Positions 15,724-22,519 are shown, numbered from the stretch's first letter. The stretch is DNA of 26,124 nucleotides from GCA-001856825 sp049965815 (GCA_049965815.1 JBMFVV010000016.1:1-26124); one strand, 5' to 3'. A program made the numbers and translations. Notes: generated by a model not told the origin, from the letters alone.

Positions 15724-15796
15724 GGGCTCGTGGTCTAGCGGCTATGACGTCGCCCTTACAAGGCGGAGACCGCCGGTTCGAATCCGGCCGGGCCCA
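15724..15796 (+). tRNA. tRNA-Val, anticodon TAC
   Basis: A 73-nt tRNA. The acceptor stem GGGCTCG pairs with CGGGCCC (one G-U), and the discriminator is A without encoded CCA. The D arm is GTC-TAGCGGCTAT-GAC. The anticodon stem TCGCC/GGCGG encloses CTTACAA, giving anticodon TAC for GTA valine codons. The T arm is GCCGG-TTCGAAT-CCGGC. No intron. Confidence 0.96.
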
Positions 15797-16030
15797 TTTA
15801 TTTACAAGGTCAATTGGAAAGTTGTCGTCAAAATGATAATTGAGGTACCAGCTATGCGTATATTGAATCCCTATGCCCCCTAAAAGTTAACAACAATTTG
15901 TCCATGGGCTTATCGATTTCTATTTCCGATGATGAATGCCCTAAGGTAGATATTCAGAGTAAAGTATTATGAAGCAATTGACTAGAGACGCCTTCAGCCT
16001 ATTGTGGAATTATATCTTAGAAATACAAAA

Positions 16031-16040
16031 TTTATTTAAT
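16031..16040 (+). promoter_or_regulatory. TATA-like box for the B12-radical SAM gene
   Basis: TTTATTTAAT is centred 26-27 nt before the GTG at 16061, supporting that GTG as the start of a leaderless mRNA. The stretch 15797-16030 between tRNA-Val and this box shows no gene. Confidence 0.55.
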
Positions 16041-16060
16041 CGAAAAGCGGGTAATTTGGC

Positions 16061-17665
16061 GTGCCTATCAAAGCAGTTTTAATAAGGCCCACAAATAAAA
16101 CTGGTAGCGGCTACCTCACAAAGTGGGGGTTCCTTCCAGCTCCTCTCGGGCTACTTTCGCTTGCAGGTGAGATTCTCAGAATCGAAGGATCTAATGTGAA
16201 GATCATAGACATGGAGGGGGATGGTCTTTCAATGGATGAGACAGTGAAGCAGACCCTTGAATTCAACCCAGATATAGTCGGAATAACTCTTCATGCAACT
16301 GCGGCACACAACAACGCAGGCTACCTGGCTAAGAGAATAAAGGAAGAAAAGCAAGATGTTGTACTGGTAGCAGGCGGCCATCACGCCACATTTCTCCCAA
16401 AAGAAATCATTAGAGCAGGGTTTGATATCTCCGTTCTCGGGGAGGGGGACGAAACCATGTATGACATAGCCTCTGCAGTAGCGGAAGGAAGAGGGTTTGA
16501 AAATATAAATGGAATAGTATACAGGGGCAAGGAGAAGATTATAAGGAATCCGCCGAGGTCTCTCATAGGAGATCTTGACACTCTTCCGATCCCTCCAATG
16601 TGGTTACTCGATCCATCTAAGTACACTTTCAAGGTTTTTGGGAGTGATGACAAGGTAATGTGCATAGAGACATCCAGAGGATGCCCATATGCATGCGATT
16701 TCTGTTCAGTTACCCCAACATGGGGAAATAAATGGAGGAACAAATCAAACGCGAGAATACTTGAAGAGATAAGGTTGGCACTTAGTTATGGATACAACTG
16801 GATATTCTTCACAGATGACATATTTGTTGTATATCCGAACGTCAATCATAGGAGGAATCTGTTCAACTCCATCATTGAAGAGGACATCAGAACAAAATGG
16901 ATAGTGCAGATGCGGGCTGATGTAACAAGTAAAAATCCAGACCTCATAGAACTTGGCGCAAAGGCAGGAATGAAGATTTCCTTCCTCGGTGTCGAATCTG
17001 GGAGCCAGGAAATATTGAAGAAGATGCATAAGGGAGAGTTCACGTCTCAATCTGAGGAGGCAGTCAGTATACTTTCCAAGAATGGAATAATAGTACTCAT
17101 AGGAATGATGATTGGAGCGCCTTATGAGCGGATGCGGGACATTTTTACGTCTATCAAATTCTCCAGGAGACTAGCGAGGTCAGGTGCAGATGCCATACAG
17201 TTTTCCATATATACGCCGTTACCGGGCACTAGGGTTTTCGACGACGCTATTAGAAATAAGAGTATATTTACATTAGACTGGGACAGGTATGACGTAATAA
17301 CCCCCGTCATGAAAACGAGGGTAGGCCCAGTGATAGACCAGATCGCTCAATTTTACTCCACCTACTCATTCTACCTGTATAAATATCTAAGGGGGAAAAT
17401 GCATAATACAGAGCCTGAAGAAGACAAGAAGAAACTTCTCGACAATGCCATGAATTTCATAATGAAGATGATGCCGTCTTATCTAAGTGATATTTACCAT
17501 TTTCCTAAATTCCTATTAGAGACCCAAAAGAAATACAGAGATGGCAGCAGGCATATTGACATCAACGAAGAGCAGATAGCCGAGCTCATGGAAACGTCAA
17601 ATAAGGTAGTTTATGACCAGGTAGGGGGCAAGAACCCATACTTCATGATAAAGGAAGCAAAGTGA
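16061..17665 (+). CDS. B12-binding-domain radical SAM protein
   Basis: A 534-residue enzyme of the cobalamin-dependent radical SAM class. The N-terminal B12-binding-like Rossmann domain covers about 1-165 (GITLHATAAH near 74-83, VAGGHHAT 103-110, LGEGDET 126-132). The radical SAM barrel follows, with cluster cysteines C208, C212 and C215 in SRGCPYACDFCSV and with GVESGSQ (310-316). A helical C-terminal region makes up the last 110 residues. The loop GHH in place of the usual DxHxxG histidine makes base-off B12 binding uncertain. Known members methylate unreactive carbons or modify lipids; in archaea relatives include the GDGT ring synthases GrsA/B. A lipid role is my inference only. The GTG start is backed by a TATA-like box 27 nt upstream. 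Confidence 0.85.
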   Translation: MPIKAVLIRPTNKTGSGYLTKWGFLPAPLGLLSLAGEILRIEGSNVKIIDMEGDGLSMDETVKQTLEFNPDIVGITLHATAAHNNAGYLAKRIKEEKQDVVLVAGGHHATFLPKEIIRAGFDISVLGEGDETMYDIASAVAEGRGFENINGIVYRGKEKIIRNPPRSLIGDLDTLPIPPMWLLDPSKYTFKVFGSDDKVMCIETSRGCPYACDFCSVTPTWGNKWRNKSNARILEEIRLALSYGYNWIFFTDDIFVVYPNVNHRRNLFNSIIEEDIRTKWIVQMRADVTSKNPDLIELGAKAGMKISFLGVESGSQEILKKMHKGEFTSQSEEAVSILSKNGIIVLIGMMIGAPYERMRDIFTSIKFSRRLARSGADAIQFSIYTPLPGTRVFDDAIRNKSIFTLDWDRYDVITPVMKTRVGPVIDQIAQFYSTYSFYLYKYLRGKMHNTEPEEDKKKLLDNAMNFIMKMMPSYLSDIYHFPKFLLETQKKYRDGSRHIDINEEQIAELMETSNKVVYDQVGGKNPYFMIKEAK

Positions 17666-17828
17666 GTATAAAATATATTGAAATCCCTCTCGATGAAAAA
17701 CAAGCTGTTCTACGGAAGTCACCTCCAATGGGATCGCAGAAGATACCATCATATCAAGATTAGAAAGTGCTAATGACAGTAAGAAACTTAATGGAAAGCT
17801 TGAAAATGTTGCTCAGCCTGTTAAATGA
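17662..17828 (+). pseudogene. Small frameshifted gene remnant after the radical SAM gene
   Basis: A GTG at 17662 overlaps the radical SAM stop (GTGA) and opens a frame with the protein-like start MSIKYIEIPLDEKQAVLRK, ending at TAG 17761. A second frame (+2 relative to the first) takes over at about 17720 and reads VTSNGIAEDTIISRLES, continuing with a hydrophilic tail to TGA 17826. One indel would join both into a protein of about 54 residues. I do not recognise the family. It may be a decayed or mis-sequenced small gene coupled to the radical SAM enzyme. Confidence 0.4.
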
Positions 17829-17943
17829 ACAATTCCAAAACTGTGATCAATTAAAGATTTCATAAAGGTCATGGCAGCGTAGATAACTGATTCCGTCTTG
17901 AGCGAAACGTCTTCTCAATTCACGATATCTCTTCTTCCAATAC

Positions 17944-18318
17944 CTATTTCGTAGGGTCCTTTGCTGCTATTACGTCTATTTCAACAAGAACTCCCTCTGA
18001 AGCAAATCCAGTCACGAGCGTTGTTCTTGCAGGTGGATTATTAGGGAAGTATCTCCCGAAAAGGTCGTTCATTCTATTTAAATCTCCGTTGTAGGCAAGA
18101 TAGATGGATATTTTCACGATATCAGATATGCTTGCTCCTGCTGTTTCAAGAATCTTTTTTATCTTCTCCATTGCGTTATCGAATTGCTGATCGAAGTTCA
18201 AAACTCTATTAGGGACATTGCCTGTTTGGCCTGAAAGAAATATAAAGTTCCCAGTAACTATTGCGTGTGAGTACGGGCCTCCTTTAGGAATATCTGCGAC
18301 ATTAATTGGATTATTCAT
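17944..18318 (-). CDS. ridA: RidA family enamine/imine deaminase
   Basis: A small (124-residue) trimeric RidA/YjgF/YER057c/UK114 protein that hydrolyses reactive enamine and imine intermediates released by PLP enzymes. Signatures are GGPYSHAI (13-20), FLSGQTG (27-33), the substrate-carboxylate Arg R98 in PPARTT, and E113 in VEIDVIA. The length is normal. TATA-like CTAAATATAG on the minus strand is 25 nt before the ATG, suggesting a leaderless mRNA. It is a single gene, not part of an obvious operon. Confidence 0.92.
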   Translation of the reverse strand: MNNPINVADIPKGGPYSHAIVTGNFIFLSGQTGNVPNRVLNFDQQFDNAMEKIKKILETAGASISDIVKISIYLAYNGDLNRMNDLFGRYFPNNPPARTTLVTGFASEGVLVEIDVIAAKDPTK

Positions 18319-18337
18319 TGTTTATCATTACGTTTAG

Positions 18338-18347
18338 CTATATTTAG
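18338..18347 (-). promoter_or_regulatory. TATA-like box for ridA
   Basis: CTAAATATAG on the minus strand is centred 25 nt upstream of the ridA ATG at 18318. Confidence 0.55.
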
Positions 18348-18401
18348 TCTTTATAGGTCCAAGACACTATGAAGACATAATTTAAGCTGATAATTGGTAA
18401 T

Positions 18402-18562
18402 TTATAGAGAGTATGACAGAATTGTTCCGAAAAATGTTTCGTTATCGAGCTTGTTCTTCTTTCTGGCTCTTTTGAATATTTGTCGTAGATACAGAGTCTG
18501 GGCGTAGTCTCAATCAGGGCAGGCATGTAAAATTCCAGGTCAGCCTTTCCCTTGCTACATAG
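18402..18562 (-). pseudogene. 5'-truncated, frameshifted gene remnant next to the IS110 region
   Basis: On the minus strand one frame, open from 18562, reads LCSKGKADLEFYMPALIE. A second frame, from 18509 to the stop at 18402, reads DYAQTLYLRQIFKRARKK and continues to FFGTILSYSL. Adding one base near 18510 joins them as ALIE-DYAQ, a smooth protein C-terminus of about 53 residues. The 5' side stops at the outer end of the long inverted repeat that begins at 18564, so the rest of the gene seems to have been cut off by that insertion. I do not recognise the family, and I found no matching N-terminal half on the other side of the transposase. Confidence 0.5.
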
Positions 18563-18563
18563 T

Positions 18564-18785
18564 TATCCAAACCTCCCTAATGAACTCTCCTTTGGACCGG
18601 TACATGAACGGCCTTCTCTGCATTACCCGTAACGCAGGCATAAACACTCGAGGTGCAATCTGACGATAAACCGGATGCAGATATTGGCACTCAGATTCAA
18701 GAGCTCTAAGCTCGCCCCCGATTAAGCCATACGGCCGATCATGTTTCCGTATATCCGGAGAGTTCATTATGGTCTAGCTTGGATA
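18564..18785. repeat. Long imperfect inverted repeat (222 bp fold-back) touching the transposase stop
   Basis: The two ends form one long stem. TATCCAA (18564-18570) pairs with TTGGATA (18779-18785). CCCTAATGAACTCTCC (18575-18590) pairs 15 of 16 with GGAGAGTTCATTATGG (18757-18772). GGA/TCC and CGG/CCG follow, then ACATGA (18602-18607) with TCATGT (18739-18744) and CGGCC (18609-18613) with GGCCG (18733-18737). The apical 120 nt holds further hairpins, for example AATCTGA/TCAGATT and GAGC-TCTAA-GCTC. The segment looks more GC-rich than its surroundings. It ends one base from the transposase stop codon. It could be the IS right end with a structured RNA, or a separate MITE-like hairpin. A 70-codon open frame spans it (18555-18767), but the dyad symmetry explains the sequence better. 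Confidence 0.65.
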
Positions 18786-18786
18786 T

Positions 18787-19881
18787 TCATTCATCGTCAA
18801 GTTTTGATAGCTTATTGTCTGTTAGCCCGGGATTGTCGTACTTCCACATTCTCCGTTCTGAAAGCATCTTGTATATCATCCGAGTGAGCTTCCTCATAGT
18901 GCTCACATGAGCAAGCTTTCCCGACTGCTTCCTTTCCCTCACTTTATCGTAGTAATCCCTTATTGGCTTGTTCCTGAGCATTACAGTATCAACGGCAATA
19001 GAGAGGGCCCATCTAGCCTCTGATGATCCATCTTTTGACATGTGACCCCTTCTCTTAATGGAAGAGGAGTCTTTCGTTGCTGGAACTATGCCGAAGAATA
19101 CTGCAAGCTTGTCAGCATTGGGAACTCTTTGCACGTCTCCAATGTATGAGGAGATAAGTGCAGCAAGGAAGTAATCCACTCCCGGAATGCTCATAAGTAT
19201 TCTAACATCCTCGTTTGTCTTCGCCCTACTCTTAATTTCAGTTTCAAACTTGACTGCCTGGTCCTCGTAGAGCTCCAGGCGATCCATCATGCTTGATATT
19301 ACAAAAACCTTGGGATTGTTTAACGATATGGACCTGATTGCATCTCTCCTCTTCTCAGAGAATTTATCAGCTGATTCTGGCAGACTTTTATAGAGATCCT
19401 CCCTCTTGAGGTATCCCGTAATGCTGTTCTTTGTGTTTCCAATGGATTGACCGAGTTTTACCCTCTGTATTAGGAGATATCTAGTTATTCGATCTTCGTC
19501 GTCGAGAAGATGTGCCTTTGGAATCATGTTTACAAGATGCAGCTTTGCGATCTTAATGCTGTCCACTCTGTCATTCTTCCTCTTTGAGTTTGTTATCCAG
19601 GCAAGTTCCTTTGGGTGCGCAACAGTGACATCAGAATACCCAAGTTCTGCAAGCTTCTTCGATACCACGTAAGCTAAGCCGGATGCTTCGAATGCTACTT
19701 TTGTCTCCTTGGGAATCTTTGATGCAAACTCACTCCAACCGGCCTCTGTCATCTGGAAATTGAACTGATCCAGTGTATCACCGGCAGGTGAAAGATAACA
19801 CGCGTCACTCTTTTCCTCCCCAACATCAATTCCTACCACATAGCTGTTCATGCTTTTTCTATTCTTTTTCATCTTATACAT
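18787..19881 (-). CDS. IS110-family transposase (DEDD/serine recombinase)
   Basis: A 364-residue transposase of the IS110 type, with an N-terminal RuvC-like DEDD domain and a C-terminal Tnp domain with a serine nucleophile. The acidic residues are D19 in GIDVGEEKSD, E65 in AFEASG, and D104 and D107 in KNDRVDSIKIAKL. The C-terminal block begins at SIPGVDYFLAALISSYIGD (231-249) and includes VFFGIVPATKDSSSIKRRG (261-279) and HMSKDGSSEARWAL (280-293), where the catalytic Ser should be. It looks intact. GGGGTGGA about 5 nt before the ATG at 19881 acts as Shine-Dalgarno; ATGs at 19872 and 19851 are alternatives. In the related IS621, a bridge RNA encoded beside the gene chooses target and donor DNA. 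Confidence 0.93.
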   Translation of the reverse strand: MYKMKKNRKSMNSYVVGIDVGEEKSDACYLSPAGDTLDQFNFQMTEAGWSEFASKIPKETKVAFEASGLAYVVSKKLAELGYSDVTVAHPKELAWITNSKRKNDRVDSIKIAKLHLVNMIPKAHLLDDEDRITRYLLIQRVKLGQSIGNTKNSITGYLKREDLYKSLPESADKFSEKRRDAIRSISLNNPKVFVISSMMDRLELYEDQAVKFETEIKSRAKTNEDVRILMSIPGVDYFLAALISSYIGDVQRVPNADKLAVFFGIVPATKDSSSIKRRGHMSKDGSSEARWALSIAVDTVMLRNKPIRDYYDKVRERKQSGKLAHVSTMRKLTRMIYKMLSERRMWKYDNPGLTDNKLSKLDDE

Positions 19882-19894
19882 TTATCCACCCCTT

Positions 19895-19924
19895 CGCTGC
19901 TCCGAAGCCTGACTAGGAGCAGCG
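19895..19924 (-). ncRNA. GC-rich 9-bp hairpin in the transposase leader (bridge-RNA candidate region)
   Basis: CGCTGCTCC and GGAGCAGCG form a perfect stem around a 12-nt loop, 14 nt before the transposase ATG. Further upstream on the same strand lie CTTCCA-ATTGCA-TGGAAG (19975-19992), CTGAC...GTCAG and GTGAGG...CCTCAC pairings. IS110 group elements encode their bridge RNA in this non-coding 5' end, so this hairpin may be part of it. No folding or homologue comparison was done, and the outer limits are unknown. Confidence 0.35.
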
Positions 19925-19979
19925 GGAAAGAGGCTGACCGCGTAGGAATTTTACTATTCAGTCAGATTCATTATCTTCC

Positions 19980-20138
19980 ATGCAATTGGAAGGCATGAGA
20001 CTAAGGCTCACTGTGGTTGGAGCAGTCGAGATACTTATCAGTATTGTGCTATATGCCCTGTGAGGATACCATCCGGCCTATTTGGACCTCACTGGTATAG
20101 GGGTTATACTAGTTTTCCTTGGATTATTCGTACGCTGA
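19980..20138 (+). pseudogene. Two-helix membrane micro-gene interrupted by one in-frame TGA
   Basis: From ATG 19980 (or 19995) one frame reads a basic start and a hydrophobic helix (LTVVGAVEILISIVLYAL) to TGA at 20061-20063. The same frame then continues GYHPAYLDLTGIGVILV and FLGLFVR to TGA 20136. Without the middle TGA it would encode a neat 47-52-residue protein of two transmembrane helices joined by a short loop, which is unlikely to arise by chance. It lies just outside the transposase leader, on the opposite strand. It may be a recent nonsense pseudogene, a readthrough gene or a sequencing error. I do not recognise the family. Confidence 0.5.
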
Positions 20139-20402
20139 ATGTACACCAGCTATATTATTAAGGGCCTGTCATTCTATATTTATATTCAATAGACTATGAA
20201 ATTGTTAGAAGAGGTATTTCCTAAATTTCAGCAGTGCAGTCCCGATTTCTATATATATTGAAATCATTCATAAATATTCTGCATTGAATTCTACGTGGGT
20301 TTTTGAAGTTGCTTGAATCTATAGAGGAGGGGGGTGAAAATCATTAAGTGAGCAAACTAGTGCACGATAAAAGATATACCACGTTGCAATTATTTAGTTG
20401 AC
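20139..20402. other. Gene-poor stretch before the DtxR-like gene
   Basis: AT-rich DNA with no well-supported gene. Two very short frames are visible: 21 codons from ATG 20195 (MKLLEEVFPKFQQ...) and 17 codons from GTG 20348 (MSKLVHDKRYTTLQLFS). The latter follows GGAGGGGGGTGA by about 11 nt and its stop is one base before the regulator ATG. GATATA at about 20373-20378 may be the regulator's TATA box; if so, the second frame is not translated from that start site. Confidence 0.4.
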
Positions 20403-20795
20403 ATGAAAACTAGCGAAGACAGGGAAAAGTATCTTGAGTCCATTGATCATTTCATACGTGAGCATGGTTACGCGAGGCCACTAGAAATTGCCGAATTCCT
20501 GAGGGTTACTCCCGCCTCTGTTTCCCAGATGTTGACTAAACTTTCAAATGATGGACTTATAAATTATCAGAAGTACAGAGGAATGACAATATCTGAAAAG
20601 GGTATGAAGGTTCTCGACAACTTAAGCAAAAAAGAAAACTCAATATACGACCTCCTTAAGATAATAGGATGTGACGAAGTCACTGCCAAGGAAAAGGCTT
20701 GCTTCTTCGAGCATTTCATAGATGACGACCTAGCTGAAAAGTTCAGGAACTTCACGGCGAAAGTGAAGGAAAGCAAAATAGAAATCCAGGCCTAG
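20403..20795 (+). CDS. DtxR/IdeR/MntR-family transcription regulator with atypical metal site
   Basis: A 130-residue metal-dependent-repressor relative without the C-terminal SH3-like domain. The winged helix covers about 8-70 (PLEIAEFLRVTPASVSQMLT, then YQKYRGMTISEKG) and the dimerisation domain about 75-118. C100-F-F-E103-H104 matches the C102/E105/H106 primary ligands of DtxR. However, K9 sits where DtxR has Met10 and MntR has Asp8, and the ancillary ligands (H79, E83, H98 of DtxR) appear to be replaced. Iron or manganese sensing is therefore plausible but not assured. No transporter gene adjoins it, so the regulon is elsewhere. Confidence 0.8.
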   Translation: MKTSEDREKYLESIDHFIREHGYARPLEIAEFLRVTPASVSQMLTKLSNDGLINYQKYRGMTISEKGMKVLDNLSKKENSIYDLLKIIGCDEVTAKEKACFFEHFIDDDLAEKFRNFTAKVKESKIEIQA

Positions 20796-21111
20796 ATTGT
20801 CTGAGCCTCAGTACACTCTAGAACAGTAGAACCATGCTGGGCCACAGGCAGTCTTAACTTTATAAAAGTAATCATGATTGTCCTATCGTACTTTTAGATC
20901 TCATATAGGAAAAATGGATAAATGATATCATTTTTAATTCGACAGAAGGTTATAAGAAGTTGAAATGCCCATTCCACCTAACTGCCTAAGACCTATCTTC
21001 ATTCAGACTGAAATGTATGGGCACAGCGTTAAACTATGATTTTCAAATGATGAATTCAATGATGATTCAAAAGCTGCGAAAGGGTTATTTATAGATGTTT
21101 AGGTAACGGGA
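20796..21111. other. 316-bp gene-free stretch with a perfect 14-bp palindrome
   Basis: No gene is seen. It holds the perfect palindrome AAATGATATCATTT (20920-20933), followed by more T, between the regulator and the next gene. TTATTTATAG (about 21085-21094) is the probable TATA box of the gene at 21112. ATGATGA occurs near 21047 but without a CTGA at box D spacing, so I do not call a C/D RNA. Confidence 0.45.
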
Positions 21112-21507
21112 ATGAGGAAAATGGTATCCAAAAAAACAATACGTTACCAGAACAAGTCCAGGAATCTGAATGAAGTTTCACAACAGATTGAACAACAGCT
21201 TCAAACACAAGGATTCAAAACTCAATCCAGGCAGCTGCCTACGGGTTATGTAATTCAAGCGCAGAAAGCTGGAATACTCAGAGACATAATCACTGCAGAC
21301 AGGGCATTTACGATTATGCTGGAAGGGCAACCAGACGATTTTTCTGTTACGGTCGGGATTGGAAAGCTCATACAGAACCTGGCTGTTGCTGCGATAGAGG
21401 TTATCCTTCTATCCGAATTGTTTCTAGCTGTAGATGTTCCAGAAATGCTATGGACGTTGCACGTTGAAAATGGAATAATAAAGGAAATAAATACAATAAT
21501 CGGTTGA
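21112..21507 (+). CDS. Hypothetical protein with one C-terminal hydrophobic segment
   Basis: I do not recognise this 131-residue protein firmly. The N-terminal half (about 1-85) is soluble: a Gln-rich helix (NEVSQQIEQQLQTQGF, 20-35), then a beta-rich part with LPTGYVIQAQKAG (42-54) and TIMLEGQPDDFSVTVGIG (67-84). The segment about 86-108 (LIQNLAVAAIEVILLSELFLAV) is hydrophobic and could be one membrane helix or an amphipathic anchor. The layout recalls small archaeal and bacterial proteins that bind membranes after a beta domain, but I cannot name one. The ATG at 21112 is supported by a TATA-like box about 22 nt upstream; an ATG at 21121 is also possible. Confidence 0.65.
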   Translation: MRKMVSKKTIRYQNKSRNLNEVSQQIEQQLQTQGFKTQSRQLPTGYVIQAQKAGILRDIITADRAFTIMLEGQPDDFSVTVGIGKLIQNLAVAAIEVILLSELFLAVDVPEMLWTLHVENGIIKEINTIIG

Positions 21508-21558
21508 GGAAAACAGGGTAGAGGAATTAACGTCAATTAAATAGTATAAGACAAACGG

Positions 21559-22491
21559 TCAAAATTCTATACTCCCTCTGGCCCTCAGCTCTTGCGGCAG
21601 CAGTGATGCATAAATGAAGCGATTGACAGGCACTTCTATTGAGTGCTGGGTACCTAGCCTTATCACGGCCCCAGTCAGATCTAATATTTCCGACGGTTTT
21701 CCAGAGTGAATATCCCTCTGTGTGGAGCTAGTTGAGTCGAATGGAAGTTCTTTGAACCACTCCGACGCTGCGTACTTATCATCTTGGCCTAAATTGATTT
21801 TCATAGATCTAGAGACAGCTATGACCTCGTCCATACAACTGTCCATCAGTTGTCTAGTCTCTTCCACAGACCTCATAACACCAATTGGAGATTGCGTAAC
21901 TGAACCGACACCTCCGAAAGTTGCCATTATCAGAAATTTGGTCCATATATCCTTTAGAATGTCTTTAGATATCTTGCTTCTTATACCTGCCTTTAAGAAT
22001 GAAATGTTTACATTTTCCATCAGTGGGCTTACTCTCCCGTCATCTCTACCGAACGCAAGGAAGGGTCTGAAGCCTACTTGTTTAACGGTTCCCGGAGATT
22101 CAACGTAACAAATCAACCTAGTGATACCTCCAGTTGCGTTTTCTGGGAAGTATTCCTTCAGAATAGGATAGGCATCTACACCGTTTTGCATTGGTATAAT
22201 CACGGTTTCTGGGTCCAGCAATTTGCTTATTTCAGGTAAAATATCCCTGACCTGCCAAGTCTTTACCGCTACAATAACCGCTTCAACTTTTGGAAAATCA
22301 TCTGCTCTGTTACTTGTGATGTCGGGGTGAACTACGAATTCTTCTTCGTCTGTAATAACTTTCAGTCCATTATTGCTTATACTCTCCATACTTTTTCCCC
22401 TTGACAAAAGATACACCATGTTATCTGCCCTTTTCAGCACTCCCGCGTAATAACTTCCTACTGCACCAGAGCCGATGACAGCGAACTTCAT
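21559..22491 (-). CDS. panE: 2-dehydropantoate 2-reductase (ketopantoate reductase)
   Basis: Reduces ketopantoate to pantoate with NAD(P)H in the coenzyme A pathway. The N-terminal Rossmann domain has GSGAVGSYYAG (7-17), and QNGV (102-105) follows. The C-terminal helical domain carries the catalytic K185 (DIWTKFLIMA) and E268 (GKPSEILDLTG), as in E. coli PanE. I place the start at the ATG 22491 (310 residues). An ATG at 22512 would add seven residues, but a TTTTAAAT box overlaps it and is 24 nt before 22491, so the mRNA should begin at the inner ATG. Other ApbA/PanE-fold reductases are possible but less likely. Confidence 0.88.
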   Translation of the reverse strand: MKFAVIGSGAVGSYYAGVLKRADNMVYLLSRGKSMESISNNGLKVITDEEEFVVHPDITSNRADDFPKVEAVIVAVKTWQVRDILPEISKLLDPETVIIPMQNGVDAYPILKEYFPENATGGITRLICYVESPGTVKQVGFRPFLAFGRDDGRVSPLMENVNISFLKAGIRSKISKDILKDIWTKFLIMATFGGVGSVTQSPIGVMRSVEETRQLMDSCMDEVIAVSRSMKINLGQDDKYAASEWFKELPFDSTSSTQRDIHSGKPSEILDLTGAVIRLGTQHSIEVPVNRFIYASLLPQELRARGSIEF

Positions 22492-22509
22492 TTTATGATA
22501 TGCGCATGG

Positions 22510-22519
22510 CATTTAAAAC
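22510..22519 (-). promoter_or_regulatory. TATA-like box for panE
   Basis: TTTTAAATG on the minus strand lies 24 nt before the ATG at 22491 and decides against the upstream ATG at 22512. Confidence 0.55.

Larger units (their letters stand above)
18564..19930 (-). mobile_element. IS110-family insertion sequence (ends not determined)
   Basis: The core is the transposase gene at 18787-19881. IS110 elements usually lack terminal inverted repeats and make no target duplication, so the ends cannot be fixed from one copy. I propose a minimal extent that includes the fold-back segment after the stop and the GC-rich hairpin before the start. The truncated gene remnant that begins right at 18562 supports a boundary there. 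The other end could lie further out, up to about 20140. Confidence 0.5.

Noticed and set aside
15929..15980. Box C-like ATGATGA in the gap after tRNA-Val
   Set aside because: No CTGA box D at a suitable distance and no C'/D' pair, so a C/D guide RNA is not supported.
18344..18526. 60-codon minus-strand frame starting MPALIETTPRL
   Set aside because: Only its first residues look coding; the rest is the wrong frame of the remnant described at 18402-18562.
18555..18767. 70-codon open frame on the minus strand between ridA and the transposase
   Set aside because: It spans the fold-back segment almost entirely; dyad symmetry, not coding, explains the sequence, and the predicted peptide has no recognisable features or start signal.
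20061..20063. Selenocysteine or pyrrolysine recoding at the in-frame stop of the micro-gene
   Set aside because: The codon is TGA, which excludes pyrrolysine (TAG); Thermoplasmatales are not known for selenocysteine, and the site lies at the end of a membrane helix with no redox context. Simple nonsense mutation is preferred.
21045..21075. ATGATGA motifs before the gene at 21112
   Set aside because: No CTGA follows; the region is simply AT-rich promoter DNA.
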